64,000 nt of DNA, taken from the NCBI RefSeq assembly GCF_001661345.1, contig NW_017962928.1, positions 130,934 to 194,933 of the forward strand, in the 5' to 3' direction. Each line of letters opens with the position of its first letter. Positions within the stretch are counted from its first letter, which is position 1. Shown piece by piece: positions 32,421 through 42,349 of the stretch. This DNA comes from Ascoidea rubescens DSM 1968. Lineage: Eukaryota; Ascomycota; Saccharomycetes; Ascoideales; Ascoideaceae. The notes under the pieces were generated by a model. The model did not search any database. It was not told the DNA's origin and worked only from the letters and a program-made list of their open reading frames with translations. Both the position numbers and the translations under genes were made by a program.

Positions 32421-32744
32421 TTAGCAATATACTGATAGTGATACCTACAATTATATGATTCAAGATGTAGAGAGCCATTCATAGTCAATAAAATTTTAGT
32501 AAAACTCATCAAATAATTGTAGAAATCAATTTATTGCAATTATAGGGACAACGACGTGCTTTTACCACAGAAACAGCCGAGCTGAGCATAACAATCCCAG
32601 TTTTTGTGGGGACTCGAGTGAGAGAAACACTTGCACTGGATGTGAACAATAGAGGAACGAGAGCTGTGGATGAACGAACTTCATTCTCTTTCCAGATATA
32701 ATCCAAAGATATAATCCAAAGGCACAACTATCCCTTTTGCCACA
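32421..32744. other. Intergenic LSM12-like to EMA19
   Basis: This 324-bp gap separates two plus-strand genes. I looked here for the missing C-terminal domain of the LSM12-like gene and found no matching frame. The 3' half is less AT-rich and acts presumably as the promoter of the next gene. Confidence 0.5.
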
Positions 32745-33263
32745 ATGATTGACTCATTCTACTACTACTACTTTTTGATTCATATTCCTATCACCATCTT
32801 GGTCGATGCAAACATCGTGTTGCCTAAACAGTACCAAATTGGCTTCTTTCTCAACTACCATATCAAACAAAATAAAGATTTTCTATTAGTCGACATCCCA
32901 ACTTGGTTAAAAGCAGCTGGCTGGATTGAGCTCATATTCCAATTGCCTTTTTTCTTCATTTCCTTGCACTATTTTTCATTTCTTACAACTCGACCTAAAA
33001 AAAAACTCAAAAAAAGTGATAGCAAGAAAAAGCTAGCAAAATATTACGTTTATTGTTTGATTTATGCTGTAATTGCATCGTCAACCACCTTGTTTTGTAT
33101 TTACGAAATCTATTCCAAATCCCCATCTGAACAATTCACTTTGCAAGATAAATCAAAATTAATATTATATTACTTGCCAACTTTCTTAATTCCAACTTAC
33201 ATGATGGTTGATATGACAAAGAGAATTTCCAAGGTCATTGATTATAATGGAGATGATAAATAG
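32745..33263 (+). CDS. EMA19: EXPERA/TMEM97-family membrane protein (Ema19-like)
   Basis: This four-pass membrane protein of the EXPERA domain family includes human TMEM97 (sigma-2 receptor) and yeast Ema19/YLR050C. The 172 residues contain hydrophobic segments near 5-25, 62-82, 98-122 and 138-158. Family-typical features are the acidic residue in HIPITILVDANIVLP, the PTWLKAAGWIELIFQLPFFF segment and the terminal YLPTFLIPTYMMVDM. The lysine stretch between segments 2 and 3 (KKKLKKSDSKKK) is likely cytosolic. Yeast Ema19 has been linked to handling of mitochondrial precursor proteins at the ER. The family is clear; orthology is inferred from length and layout. Confidence 0.78.
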   Translation: MIDSFYYYYFLIHIPITILVDANIVLPKQYQIGFFLNYHIKQNKDFLLVDIPTWLKAAGWIELIFQLPFFFISLHYFSFLTTRPKKKLKKSDSKKKLAKYYVYCLIYAVIASSTTLFCIYEIYSKSPSEQFTLQDKSKLILYYLPTFLIPTYMMVDMTKRISKVIDYNGDDK

Positions 33264-33336
33264 ATTTTGACTTTCCTTACACATGTATACGACTTTATAT
33301 GTTTCTTTTAAATTATTAATTGGATTAAGTAGAAAT

Positions 33337-33337
33337 A

Positions 33338-33412
<75 letters not shown>

Positions 33413-33460
33413 ATATAGATAGATAGATAGATAGATAGATAGTTAGTTAGTTAGTTAGTT
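33337..33460. repeat. Compound tetranucleotide microsatellite
   Basis: About 19 TAAA units are followed without a break by about seven TAGA units and then five TTAG units. It lies in the short gap between the convergent EMA19 and ACB1 genes. Each array differs from the next by one base or a shift, suggesting stepwise change and expansion. It will be highly variable in length. Confidence 0.97.
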
Positions 33461-33521
33461 ATATATAAAATAATTATAACTATAATTTGATGTATTTAGA
33501 ACATTCTCTCAAAATACTCGA

Positions 33522-33875
33522 TTATGAAGTATATTTAGCGATTAATTTATCAACCAACTTAATATACAACTCTTCTGCTTCTTCTTGAGAGGTACCTTCT
33601 AAATCTTTCCAAGCTTCCCATTTGTATTTGGCTTTGAAATTAAATGCATTAGGCTTATCAGTCTTATTGTCACCAATAGTAGCTTGTTTGTACAAACCAT
33701 ATAATTCTAATAGTTCATCGTTATCTGGAGTTTTTGGTAAAGTTTTAACAGCTTCAGCCTAACATAAATCAAGTAAGATTAAAATTAATATCAACACTAA
33801 AACAAACAATATAAATAGACAAACTCCATAGAAAATAAATAAAACATACTTTTTCAGTAAACAATTGAGAAACCA
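33522..33875 (-). CDS. ACB1: Acyl-CoA-binding protein, one intron
   Basis: This is a small cytosolic carrier that binds long-chain acyl-CoA esters and delivers them to synthesis and degradation enzymes. The gene is spliced on the minus strand: exon 1 is 33849-33875 (MVSQLFTEK) and exon 2 is 33522-33758. The 90-nt intron has donor GTATGT and acceptor TTATGTTAG. The protein is 87 residues, exactly the length of S. cerevisiae Acb1, with the signature LYGLYKQATIGDN, KYKWEAWKDLEG and the end YIKLVDKLIAKYTS. Because the first exon is 27 nt, simple frame finding misses the gene. It diverges from the sterol acyltransferase ARE2, an enzyme that uses acyl-CoA, and the two share a 488-bp promoter. Confidence 0.96.
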
Positions 33876-34038
33876 TTTTGAAGAACGAATTAATGTAAAT
33901 ATATTCTGAGGTGGAGTGGTCTTTTCTACTTTAGTGATGTTCTACTATTTATACTCCAACAATCTTCCCCAACATTTCTCGAAAGTTAGAACCCTGTTTT
34001 GCTCATTAGGGCTCTAAACATAGAATCCAGAAATATGG

Positions 34039-34125
34039 ATCCGCGTATCCGGTTGCGGAAAGACGTTCTCCGGAAGGAATGTTGAAATGTCCCGGAAGAC
34101 CATGGAAAGCACGGAAACAACGGAG
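34039..34125. promoter_or_regulatory. CGGAA/CCGGA cluster in the ACB1-ARE2 divergent promoter
   Basis: Within about 87 bp there are four CGGAA words (34056, 34071, 34093, 34112), one CGGAG (34121) and two ATCCG words (34039, 34047) in otherwise AT-rich DNA. Repeated CGG cores are typical of zinc-cluster (Zn2Cys6) activators. The cluster could serve either gene. A TTAGGGC word (Tbf1-like) lies at 34006-34012. The factor is unknown. Confidence 0.45.
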
Positions 34126-34363
34126 CGTTATCTTCTAATGACTTTTTGAGATAAATGAATGGATAATAAGCAGATGCTCGCGATTAGTAAACACCCTTTA
34201 CTACACATTGGTTAAAAAAATTAATATATAATAGTTCGTTAGTATTCTGGTGGTTTCCTTCATCTGCTCTTCTTCTCAACGCTCAATTACTTTTTTATTT
34301 CAAATTCGCCACTTGGTTTTGATCATTACCTATCAATTTTTGGATCTTTTTTTTTTTTTTTAA

Positions 34364-36226
34364 ATGACATCTGATAATCACAGTACTGATTCTGCTAATA
34401 ATGATGATTCTTTATCCTCATCCATCGATATCCACAATATTGATCAATTAAACCGAAAAAATCAAAACCGAAAGAGCTTACTACTAAACGTTGAGGATTA
34501 CACATATCACACCAATGACAAAAACCAACATCTGGGCACTGGGCACACTTCTTCCTCAAATTCTTCATCGTTATCTTCATCATCCTCATCGTCTCTGATT
34601 ACTCTATCAGATGATATAAAAACAAGTAACAATAACAAAAATAGTGCCGATTTTAACAAAACCGATAATAATAACGAAAAATTCGATCAGTTAAAAAACA
34701 AAATCATTAAGTTTAATCGTATACACAATGAAGAAGATATTCAATATCTAACTAACCAAATCTTGAAAACCAAAAAAATTAGATATGATAAAAATGGCCA
34801 TCTAAGATCCCAATTTACTGATATTAATTTCGCTCGATCGGAAACTATATTTGACTCAAAGGTTGTGAATTCGAAGGATTTTTTCGGGTTTTATACTTTG
34901 TTTTGGGTAGTTGTGTTAATCATTTTTACTAATAGGTTATTTCAAAATTTCAAGAATAAAAGTTTTCAATTTCAAATTGTTCAAATTTTAATCAAGGATA
35001 TCTTTAAAATCGGCTTTACTGATTTATTAATGTATCTCTTAACGTTTTTTTCTCTTTTTGTTCAACATTTAATCAAATTGAATTATTTGACTTGGGAAAA
35101 ACTGGGTTGGCTAATTGAAAGCGTTATTGAATCATCAATCGTGTTCTTCTCCATTTGGTTTTCAAATTTCAATAATTATCCATGGATTGGAAGAATCTTT
35201 CTTTTTCTACATTCTTTAGTATTAATAATGAAAATTCATTCTTATGCTTTTTACAATGGTTATCTTTGGAAAATTAAAAATGAGTTAAAAAACTCACTCA
35301 ATTTATTAAATCATTATCAAAATAAACTAAATAAACTAAATAACTCAAATGAAAATGAAAATGAAAATGAAAATGAAACGCCAAAACATCTGTCTCATTT
35401 ACTAAAAGTCAAAAATATAAACCAATTGATTGATTTGTTAAATGAGAGCATCCATTTTTGTGAATTTGAATTAAATACTCATTCATCAAAGGATTCCACT
35501 TTTCCAAATAATATCAATGTTAAAAATTTTGTTCAATATACACTCTTCCCAACTCTAGTGTATCAAATCATTGAATATCCAAGAACTCAGAAAATTAGAT
35601 GGAATTATCTCTTAATTAAAATCATAGCAATATTTGGTGTAATTGCCTTAATGACAACGTTAGCACAAGAATGGATGTATCCAATTGTTTTGAAAATATG
35701 TTCTTTGAAAGCGTCTTCATTCACAGATAAATTAAAAGAGTACCCATTTGTTTTTCTAGATATGGTTCCTCCATTTATCTTGATGTATCTTTTGGTCTTT
35801 TACTTGATCTGGGATGCAATTTTAAATGCAATAGCAGAATTAACAAGATTTGGTGATAGAGAGTTTTATGGTTATTGGTGGAACTCTAGAGGATGGGATG
35901 AATTTTCAAGAGATTGGAACAAACCGGTGCATTTTTTCTTATTAAGGCATGTTTATCATTCTTCAATAAGCTTTTTAGATTTGGATAAAAACTCAGCGAC
36001 AATTTTTACGTTTTTGCTATCGTCACTAGTTCATGAGCTCTGCATGTTTGTTTTATTTGGTAAGTTGAGATTCTACTTATTTTTCATGCAAATGTTCCAA
36101 TTGCCATTGGTGGCACTTTCAAGAACCAAATACCTTAAAAACAGAAAAATCCTAGGCAATCTTATATTCTGGTTGGGCCTAGTAACTGGTCCTTCGCTCA
36201 CCTGTACATTATACCTAACCTTCTAA
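34364..36226 (+). CDS. ARE2: Sterol O-acyltransferase (ACAT/MBOAT family)
   Basis: This ER enzyme esterifies ergosterol and precursors with acyl-CoA to make steryl esters for lipid droplets. The product is 620 residues, like S. cerevisiae Are1 (610) and Are2 (642). The first 160 residues are Ser/Asn-rich and cytosolic. About eight or nine membrane segments follow. The family motif FYGYWWNSRGWDEFSRDWN lies near residues 500-520, and the MBOAT catalytic histidine is His557 in SSLVHELCM. TLFPTLVYQIIEYPRTQKIRWNY is the conserved central loop. Are1 and Are2 cannot be told apart here, so the symbol is a family label. An ENENENEN run sits in the loop near residue 330. Confidence 0.92.
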   Translation: MTSDNHSTDSANNDDSLSSSIDIHNIDQLNRKNQNRKSLLLNVEDYTYHTNDKNQHLGTGHTSSSNSSSLSSSSSSSLITLSDDIKTSNNNKNSADFNKTDNNNEKFDQLKNKIIKFNRIHNEEDIQYLTNQILKTKKIRYDKNGHLRSQFTDINFARSETIFDSKVVNSKDFFGFYTLFWVVVLIIFTNRLFQNFKNKSFQFQIVQILIKDIFKIGFTDLLMYLLTFFSLFVQHLIKLNYLTWEKLGWLIESVIESSIVFFSIWFSNFNNYPWIGRIFLFLHSLVLIMKIHSYAFYNGYLWKIKNELKNSLNLLNHYQNKLNKLNNSNENENENENETPKHLSHLLKVKNINQLIDLLNESIHFCEFELNTHSSKDSTFPNNINVKNFVQYTLFPTLVYQIIEYPRTQKIRWNYLLIKIIAIFGVIALMTTLAQEWMYPIVLKICSLKASSFTDKLKEYPFVFLDMVPPFILMYLLVFYLIWDAILNAIAELTRFGDREFYGYWWNSRGWDEFSRDWNKPVHFFLLRHVYHSSISFLDLDKNSATIFTFLLSSLVHELCMFVLFGKLRFYLFFMQMFQLPLVALSRTKYLKNRKILGNLIFWLGLVTGPSLTCTLYLTF

Positions 36227-36386
36227 ACCACTGGGAGTTTTCAGAAAGCATATAACATATAATACCATATAGCAAATATCATATCGCAAATATAATATAA
36301 TATAATAATATAATCCATAGAATTGCGTTTGCACGCACTGTCAAACGCACTTTTATTTGCGCGTCTGTCACGCACTTTGCTGCAAC

Positions 36387-36392
36387 CACGTG
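36387..36392. promoter_or_regulatory. CACGTG (Pho4-type) site upstream of the VTC gene
   Basis: CCACGTGC, a high-affinity Pho4 E-box context, lies 202 bp upstream of the VTC2/3 start codon. VTC genes are known targets of the phosphate (PHO) regulon in yeasts. Several CGCAC words stand just upstream (36330-36375). Motif and gene identity agree, which raises confidence above a chance E-box. Confidence 0.55.
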
Positions 36393-36593
36393 CTTGCCCA
36401 ATTCGATGAGTTGCTTCAGCTTCGACCCAAATTGGGTTTTTCTTCTGTTTTGTCTCTTTACCAGTTTCATTTCTGCATTGCCTTTTCTCTCTTATTGTGC
36501 TCGACTCTTAATATATATATCGAATATATTTGTCAGAACGTATTTTTTCAGAACATATTCTTTTACTCGACGCAGGTCTGTTGGTTTTTTAGA

Positions 36594-39260
36594 ATGAAAA
36601 TGCTTTTTGGAATCAAGCTACAGAACGAATTGTATCCTCCCTGGAAGGACCAGTACATGAACTATGAAAAGTTGAAGAAATTGCTCAAGGAAACCTCAAT
36701 TGAACAAGACTGGTCTGATGCTGATGAGGCTTCGTTTGTCGAGTTTTTAGATTCTGAGCTAGAAAAGGTCTACACTTTCCAAACTAAACAATATCACCAA
36801 ATTGAAAAGGATATAGAATCTTTAGAGAATTTAATTACAATCGATATTGATCTCAATGATCTTAATCAAAATGGAAATTCAAATGGTTTAGATTTTTTAA
36901 AGGATTTTGATTTTAAATCTTTTCAAAAAAAATTGGAAGATGCTTTAGAAAATGCCCAAGAATTGGACCATTTTGCAAGATTGAATTTTACTGGTTTTGC
37001 TAAAATTGTCAAAAAACACGATAGATTACATCCCAACTCGACTGTCAAACCTTTATTAAACGTTAGATTAAGAGCTTTGCCCTTTTATTCTGAAGACTAT
37101 TCTCCATTGTTATATAGAATATCTATTTTATATAATTTTTTAAGAGAGAATATTGAGGCTAATGGTTTATCTTTATCTGTTTCCCAATCTCAATCTTTAT
37201 CACAATCACAATCACACACTCATCAACCTTCTTCTTCAAAACAAAGACTAAATTCCGTCGGTGGCTTATCTGTTAACTCAACAAGTTCTTTAGGTTTTGA
37301 TGAAACTTCTGTTAAAAGGTTCAAATCTTTCAAGTTTTGGATTCATCCCGATAATTTGATGGAAGTTAAAACGAGAATCTTAAGACACTTACCTGTTTTA
37401 GTTTATGATAACCAAAACAGTAGCTATAATAGTTCAGATTTCTTATCAAATAATAACGATGTCTTGCAAAATGATCCAACTATCACTTCCCTATATTTTG
37501 ATAACTCCAACTTTTTACTATACAATTCAAAACTACAAAAGAAAAAGAAAACACCAACTTTAAGATTGAGATGGTCTGGTAAATTGATTGAAAAACCCGA
37601 TATCTTTATCGAAAAGAGAATTTTTGATTTTAATAATTCAAATGAGGTTGTTGACCCTAAAGACGAAGTTGTTAAAATTCAATTGAAAGAAAAGTATATC
37701 AATAAATTTATAACTAATCAATATTCAATGAAAAAAAATATTCAAAAAATGAAAAATCGTGGAACTAATATTAATCAAATTAAAGAATATCAAAACAACG
37801 TTAAAATCTTACAGGATTTCATCACTGAAAATGAGTTGCAGCCAATTTTAAGATGTGTTTATACAAGAACTGCTTTCCAAATTCCTGGCGATGATAGAGT
37901 TAGAATCATTATTGATAGTGATATCATGTCAATTAGAGAAGATTGTTTTGATCGTTATAGGCCAATTAGAGATCCAAATAATTGGCACAGAACCGACATT
38001 GATTCAAAAATTGATGAACCCTATTCTTTACTAAGAAAAGGTGAGTTTAGTAAATTTCCCTATTCAGTAATGGAAATTATTGTTCAAGGATCCGTTCCTT
38101 CATCAAACTCAACTGCATTGGCATCATCTGCAAACACTAGCTCGAATAATATTTCCAACAGCATTTCAAACTTTAAATTTCCTTTAGGCAGAAAACATGG
38201 AAGATGGATTGAAGAACTTACTTCTTCTCATCTTGTTGAGGAAATTCCCAATTTTTCAAAATTCATCCAAGGGATTGCTTCATTATACACAGAAGATGAT
38301 AAATTAGACATGTTACCATTTTGGTTGTCTGAACTAGAAAATGATATAAGAAAAAATCCCAAAGATGCTTACGATGAACAAATCTTAAGATTAAAGAGAA
38401 GAAGAGAAGATGAGGTGATGTTGAAAAAAATGCAAATGATTTCTCCATCTTTACAACCTCGTGAGGCCTTTAAAGTCAATGCTAATAAAACAGGAACTAA
38501 TTTGTTGAGTCAAATTATTCAAGAAGAAGAATCCGATGATTATGAGGATGCAGATATTGAGGACCATGAATCTTCAGATGATGAAGATAACGATAATGAT
38601 GAAGTTGACCGAAGTAATGATGCATCTGGTTCTGGGTCGAGCAGTGCTAGTTTAAGAAAAAAAAATTTTAGAAGCAAGTTTCCGGATATTTTATCTGGAG
38701 GTAGAAAAAAACTATCTAAATTGACAAATGTTGAATCAGAAGATGAAGAATTTATTTTACCTGCAGGAGTTAAAAAGCCTGATAAATTGATTAAAAACGC
38801 TAATCCTGTTAAAGTTGAGGCTAAAGTTTGGTTGGCTAATGAAAGAACATTTAACAGATGGTTACATGTTTCAATTGTTTTGTCAACATTAACTTTTATA
38901 ATATATTCTTCAGTTAAAAAAGCAAAATATGAAGATTTAGCAAATAAATTAGCATTTATTTATTTTTTTTTAACAGTTTTTAGTTGTATTTGGGGGTATG
39001 CAATCTATATAAAAAGATTGAATATCATTCAGCAAAGAGATGGGAAACATTTAGATGCTCCATTTGGACCATTAGTTATTGGAATGGGATTACTAACTGC
39101 ATTAGTAATAAATTTTGTTGTTGGGTTGAAAAAAGCATCGGAACAAATGAACGGGCTTGGTCTTGAATATCTTGAAAATATGAATCCACTTCATAGGGAT
39201 TATCAGTATTTTTTCTTTAAATTAGTTGGAGGGAATACTGCAAATTATGATTCTCTATAG
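36594..39260 (+). CDS. VTC3: Vacuolar transporter chaperone subunit Vtc2/Vtc3
   Basis: This accessory subunit of the VTC complex makes polyphosphate from ATP and moves it into the vacuole. The 888-residue protein starts MKMLFGIKLQNELYPPWKDQYMNYEKLKKLLKE, an SPX domain (to about 150) with its basic inositol-pyrophosphate-sensing patches (YEKLKKLLK and FAKIVKKHDR). The tunnel domain spans about 245-500 (FDNSNFLLY, TLRLRWSGK, FIEKRIFDF, YTRTAFQIPGDDRVRIIID). An acidic linker follows, then three membrane segments near 756-775, 785-808 and 823-845 (DUF202 type). Vtc4 is smaller, so Vtc2/Vtc3 fits, but the two cannot be separated here. The long open frame upstream of this ATG begins only at TTG. 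A Pho4-type site lies in the promoter. Confidence 0.9.
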   Translation: MKMLFGIKLQNELYPPWKDQYMNYEKLKKLLKETSIEQDWSDADEASFVEFLDSELEKVYTFQTKQYHQIEKDIESLENLITIDIDLNDLNQNGNSNGLDFLKDFDFKSFQKKLEDALENAQELDHFARLNFTGFAKIVKKHDRLHPNSTVKPLLNVRLRALPFYSEDYSPLLYRISILYNFLRENIEANGLSLSVSQSQSLSQSQSHTHQPSSSKQRLNSVGGLSVNSTSSLGFDETSVKRFKSFKFWIHPDNLMEVKTRILRHLPVLVYDNQNSSYNSSDFLSNNNDVLQNDPTITSLYFDNSNFLLYNSKLQKKKKTPTLRLRWSGKLIEKPDIFIEKRIFDFNNSNEVVDPKDEVVKIQLKEKYINKFITNQYSMKKNIQKMKNRGTNINQIKEYQNNVKILQDFITENELQPILRCVYTRTAFQIPGDDRVRIIIDSDIMSIREDCFDRYRPIRDPNNWHRTDIDSKIDEPYSLLRKGEFSKFPYSVMEIIVQGSVPSSNSTALASSANTSSNNISNSISNFKFPLGRKHGRWIEELTSSHLVEEIPNFSKFIQGIASLYTEDDKLDMLPFWLSELENDIRKNPKDAYDEQILRLKRRREDEVMLKKMQMISPSLQPREAFKVNANKTGTNLLSQIIQEEESDDYEDADIEDHESSDDEDNDNDEVDRSNDASGSGSSSASLRKKNFRSKFPDILSGGRKKLSKLTNVESEDEEFILPAGVKKPDKLIKNANPVKVEAKVWLANERTFNRWLHVSIVLSTLTFIIYSSVKKAKYEDLANKLAFIYFFLTVFSCIWGYAIYIKRLNIIQQRDGKHLDAPFGPLVIGMGLLTALVINFVVGLKKASEQMNGLGLEYLENMNPLHRDYQYFFFKLVGGNTANYDSL

Positions 39261-39793
39261 TAAAAAGAAATTCTAGTTTTAAATTTACAAATTGTGCTAA
39301 ATTCTTTGATATTGCTGACGAAAACAAAAGAATACTAAACACTATGAATTTATTCTAACATATTTTTTGTTCTAACCATTTTTATTTTATACGTATTAAA
39401 TATTATTGACATATTCCAAAATAAATTTTTTTTTTGAAAATTTGATCGAATTAGCTCAATATAACTGCAGATTAATGATCTGTCAATCATTGATTCCACA
39501 ACGTCTAAAACATCATATTTTATTAGAACAATAGTCTCAAAAATATCTCTGAACAAAAACTGAGACACAAATAACGGAATATATCGATATATGTATAATC
39601 ATCAGCAAAACAACTTGATCATCCTTCTCTATTCTTTCTTCTTCTTCTCTATCTTTTCTTTATTTTTTCTTCTTTTTGTTCACTGCATCCACATTTCAAA
39701 TCCAATAAGGTTTCGAACCTTATTCTGCCACCGATGTGACAAAAACAACTCAAAACAACTCAAAACTTAACTATTTTCTAGAACCACAATCCC
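39261..39793. other. Intergenic downstream of VTC3
   Basis: This stretch is AT-rich, with a pyrimidine-rich tract at 39615-39685. No recognisable gene is present. A short frame opening with ATG at 39794 runs into the 18-bp repeat that follows and has no known counterpart. Confidence 0.5.
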
Positions 39794-39902
39794 ATGGAAG
39801 GATGGAATTTGATCATCAGTACGTTTTGTAACTGGTTACTTACTTGGTTTGATGAAAACACTGGACTATTTGAATCCAGAAATAAGAACTGTGCACACCA
39901 CT

Positions 39903-40110
39903 CTCATCATCGATCATATTCTCACCATCGATCATATTCTCACCATCGATCATATTCTCACCATCGATCATATTCTCACCATCGATCATATTCTCACCAT
40001 CGATCATANTCATATTCTCACCATCGATCATATTCTCACCATCGATCATATTCTCACCATCGATCATATTCTCACCATCGATCATATTCTCACCATCGAT
40101 CATACTCCAT
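39903..40110. repeat. 18-bp minisatellite, about 11 copies
   Basis: The unit TCACCATCGATCATATTC repeats about 11 times with almost no variation; one copy is disturbed around an undetermined base at 40009. Because 18 is a multiple of three, the array is open in several frames and would encode HHRSYS or LTIDHI hexapeptides. It lies just upstream of the broken kinase-domain gene. Near-identity of the units suggests recent expansion or active homogenisation; the N hints that copy number is not settled in the assembly. Confidence 0.95.
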
Positions 40111-40130
40111 CTACTGAAACATAAATCAAA

Positions 40131-42163
40131 ATGGCAGCACCATCTGAAAACAAAATCATCAGCAACTTTGAACAAATATTGATGACAAAAGCAAAAAATA
40201 TTAACGAAATCAACAGCTATCGACAACAAAAATGTGCTGCCATTATCGATTTCATATTGCTATCAGGATACAACAAGCGGAAAGTTGATTTAAAGTCATA
40301 TCAACAAGATAATATCAAAGGAGATTCTGGCCCTAATACAATTATGAACATTCCGTTATTCGTTATTCTTTATTCTACCTGACCTCCAACAAATTATCAG
40401 TCAACATAAACTCAAACAATCAAATAAAAATCCTATTAATAACAATAATGCCAATGTTGATGAATATTGGGCGGTCGATCTTGAAGGACCATTAAATGTT
40501 ATTAACCCAATGGAAAATGAAGAGGAAATAATTGAAACATCATCAAAATATAAAACAAAGCTGCCAGAAACATATCGTTTCAATAGCATTATTAACCAAC
40601 TATATGAAATACTTCCAGATCCCCAATCAATAAAATTGGATATCAATGATATGCTTGACAATTTAGGACCTCAGCTTGAATCAAATTTAAAATCCAAATT
40701 ATTTTATAGTAATATAACTACATTGATAGCATTGTCCCTTTGCAACATAACAGTAATCAAAGCAGAAAGTCAACTAATGTCAATATTAAATAAATTGTAT
40801 TTTGAGCCCGTAATATCATTGTTTCCTGGAATTAACTATGAACCAAATTATAAAGTTCTGGACAACAAAAACCTTTCCATCGATGGGTGCTTCATGAACA
40901 TCGATGATCTTCTCTCAAAACATATTTTAATTGTTGAAGCTAAGGCAGGTGATCCTATTAAAAGAATGGGGTGGGGGGGGGGGAATACTTGGTAAATCTA
41001 AATAAACTTCATCAAACTCATTATTCAAATAATCCATTTGCTATAAGTCATACATCCCACCAACTAGTATCAAACTCATTGAAACAGGCATTTGCTAATT
41101 GCATCATATGCAACTGTTCCAGGGTATTATTCGTGGACCAACATGGATCGATATTTCTTCAAGTGCAATCAGAAACAGCACCGATTCTTAATAATGACAT
41201 TCATAATTTCTCAGAGTACAAATCAATTAAATTCAATTACTGTGTCTTAAGTCAGTCACCTGAAATTTCATTTCCAACGATGTTGGTATGGTGCTTAGCG
41301 AATAGCGATAGTGCTTAGCGAATAGCGATAGTGCTCAGACCAATGGTAAAAAATTGAAAGAGCAGTTGGAATATAGCGACTTTCACCAATGGACCACAAA
41401 CACCAAAGAAAATAGTTATCATTTCTATAGTTCTAGATATCTCAATAGATACAATAAACCTCTCAAAAAGTTTCAAAAAATAATATTGAATGATGTTATT
41501 CCAAAACAATTTTCTCCTCAAAAAGTGTACTGGTCTCAAGTTTTCCAAGCCAGCAAATCGCTTTATAGCCAATTTGGTATTGCCGGTTATAACAATAATG
41601 GAATCATCAAAATATACGATGCTAGATATGTTGCAAATAGCGATCTGATAACAACCACCGAAAGAAGCTCTGCCATCCAGCAATGTAAAAACTATTACTC
41701 AAAAGGCATCCAACAATTTATAATTGAACGTCGGATCTTCAATGTAATGAACAAATACCAACCAGAGTATCTTCCAGCACTCTTGTGCGATAGTCGTATG
41801 GAGGGAACATATAATTCGAACAATAAATCATATTCGCCAAATGGACCATTTTTATTCATGGAGCATTTGGAGGACCACCAAAATTTAATTGAGGAAACAG
41901 ATTTAAAAAGAGTTGCTAACCAAGGGTTATGTGTTTTGAAAACCTTTTACCAAAATAACATTATACATGGCGATATAAAACGTTCAAATTTGATTGTCAA
42001 TTTTCAAAACAACAAAAATACAATCAAATTCTGGTATATTGACTTTGGGTTTTCAAAATCTTTTAAAAAAACTAACACATCTTATACTTTGGGAGAAAAT
42101 GACAAGTATAAAGACAAAATTCAAATGAAATTAGATGACATAAATGGACATAAATGGACATAA
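40131..42163 (+). pseudogene. Broken gene for a kinase-domain protein of unknown family
   Basis: Several consecutive plus-strand frames read like parts of one protein, interrupted about three or four times, so I treat it as a fossil gene. The last part carries protein-kinase-like hallmarks: a catalytic-loop-type HGDIKRSN and a following WYIDFGFSKS. An earlier part contains ILIVEAKAGD, which could be a nuclease-like (PD-(D/E)XK) core, though this is weak. Fusions of such domains occur in fungal FunK1-like and Crinkler-like families; I cannot decide which applies. No close S. cerevisiae housekeeping counterpart is known to me. It lies between the minisatellite and SPS19. Its similarity to neighbours in composition gives no sign of very recent arrival. 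Confidence 0.55.
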
Positions 42164-42349
42164 ATGATCTAAGAAAGACTTTTAAATTCAATAAATCCAA
42201 AACAACAGCGGACGACACAATAAGCAACAATAATTCGTTGCCATATCAAATCTAATGCTTTCTTTTGTCAAAATTAGAATTGCTTTTATATTTTATATAT
42301 AATGGTTTTGCCATTATTATTAAATCATCAATTTGGCCAGCCTCTCATG

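Noticed and set aside
36357-36593. N-terminal extension of the VTC protein
   Set aside because: The extension begins at TTG; the SPX domain starts at MKMLFGIKL, matching the family start.
40131-42163. Programmed frameshifting as an explanation for the interrupted kinase-domain gene
   Set aside because: Several interruptions of different kinds argue for decay or sequencing error rather than a regulated recoding event.
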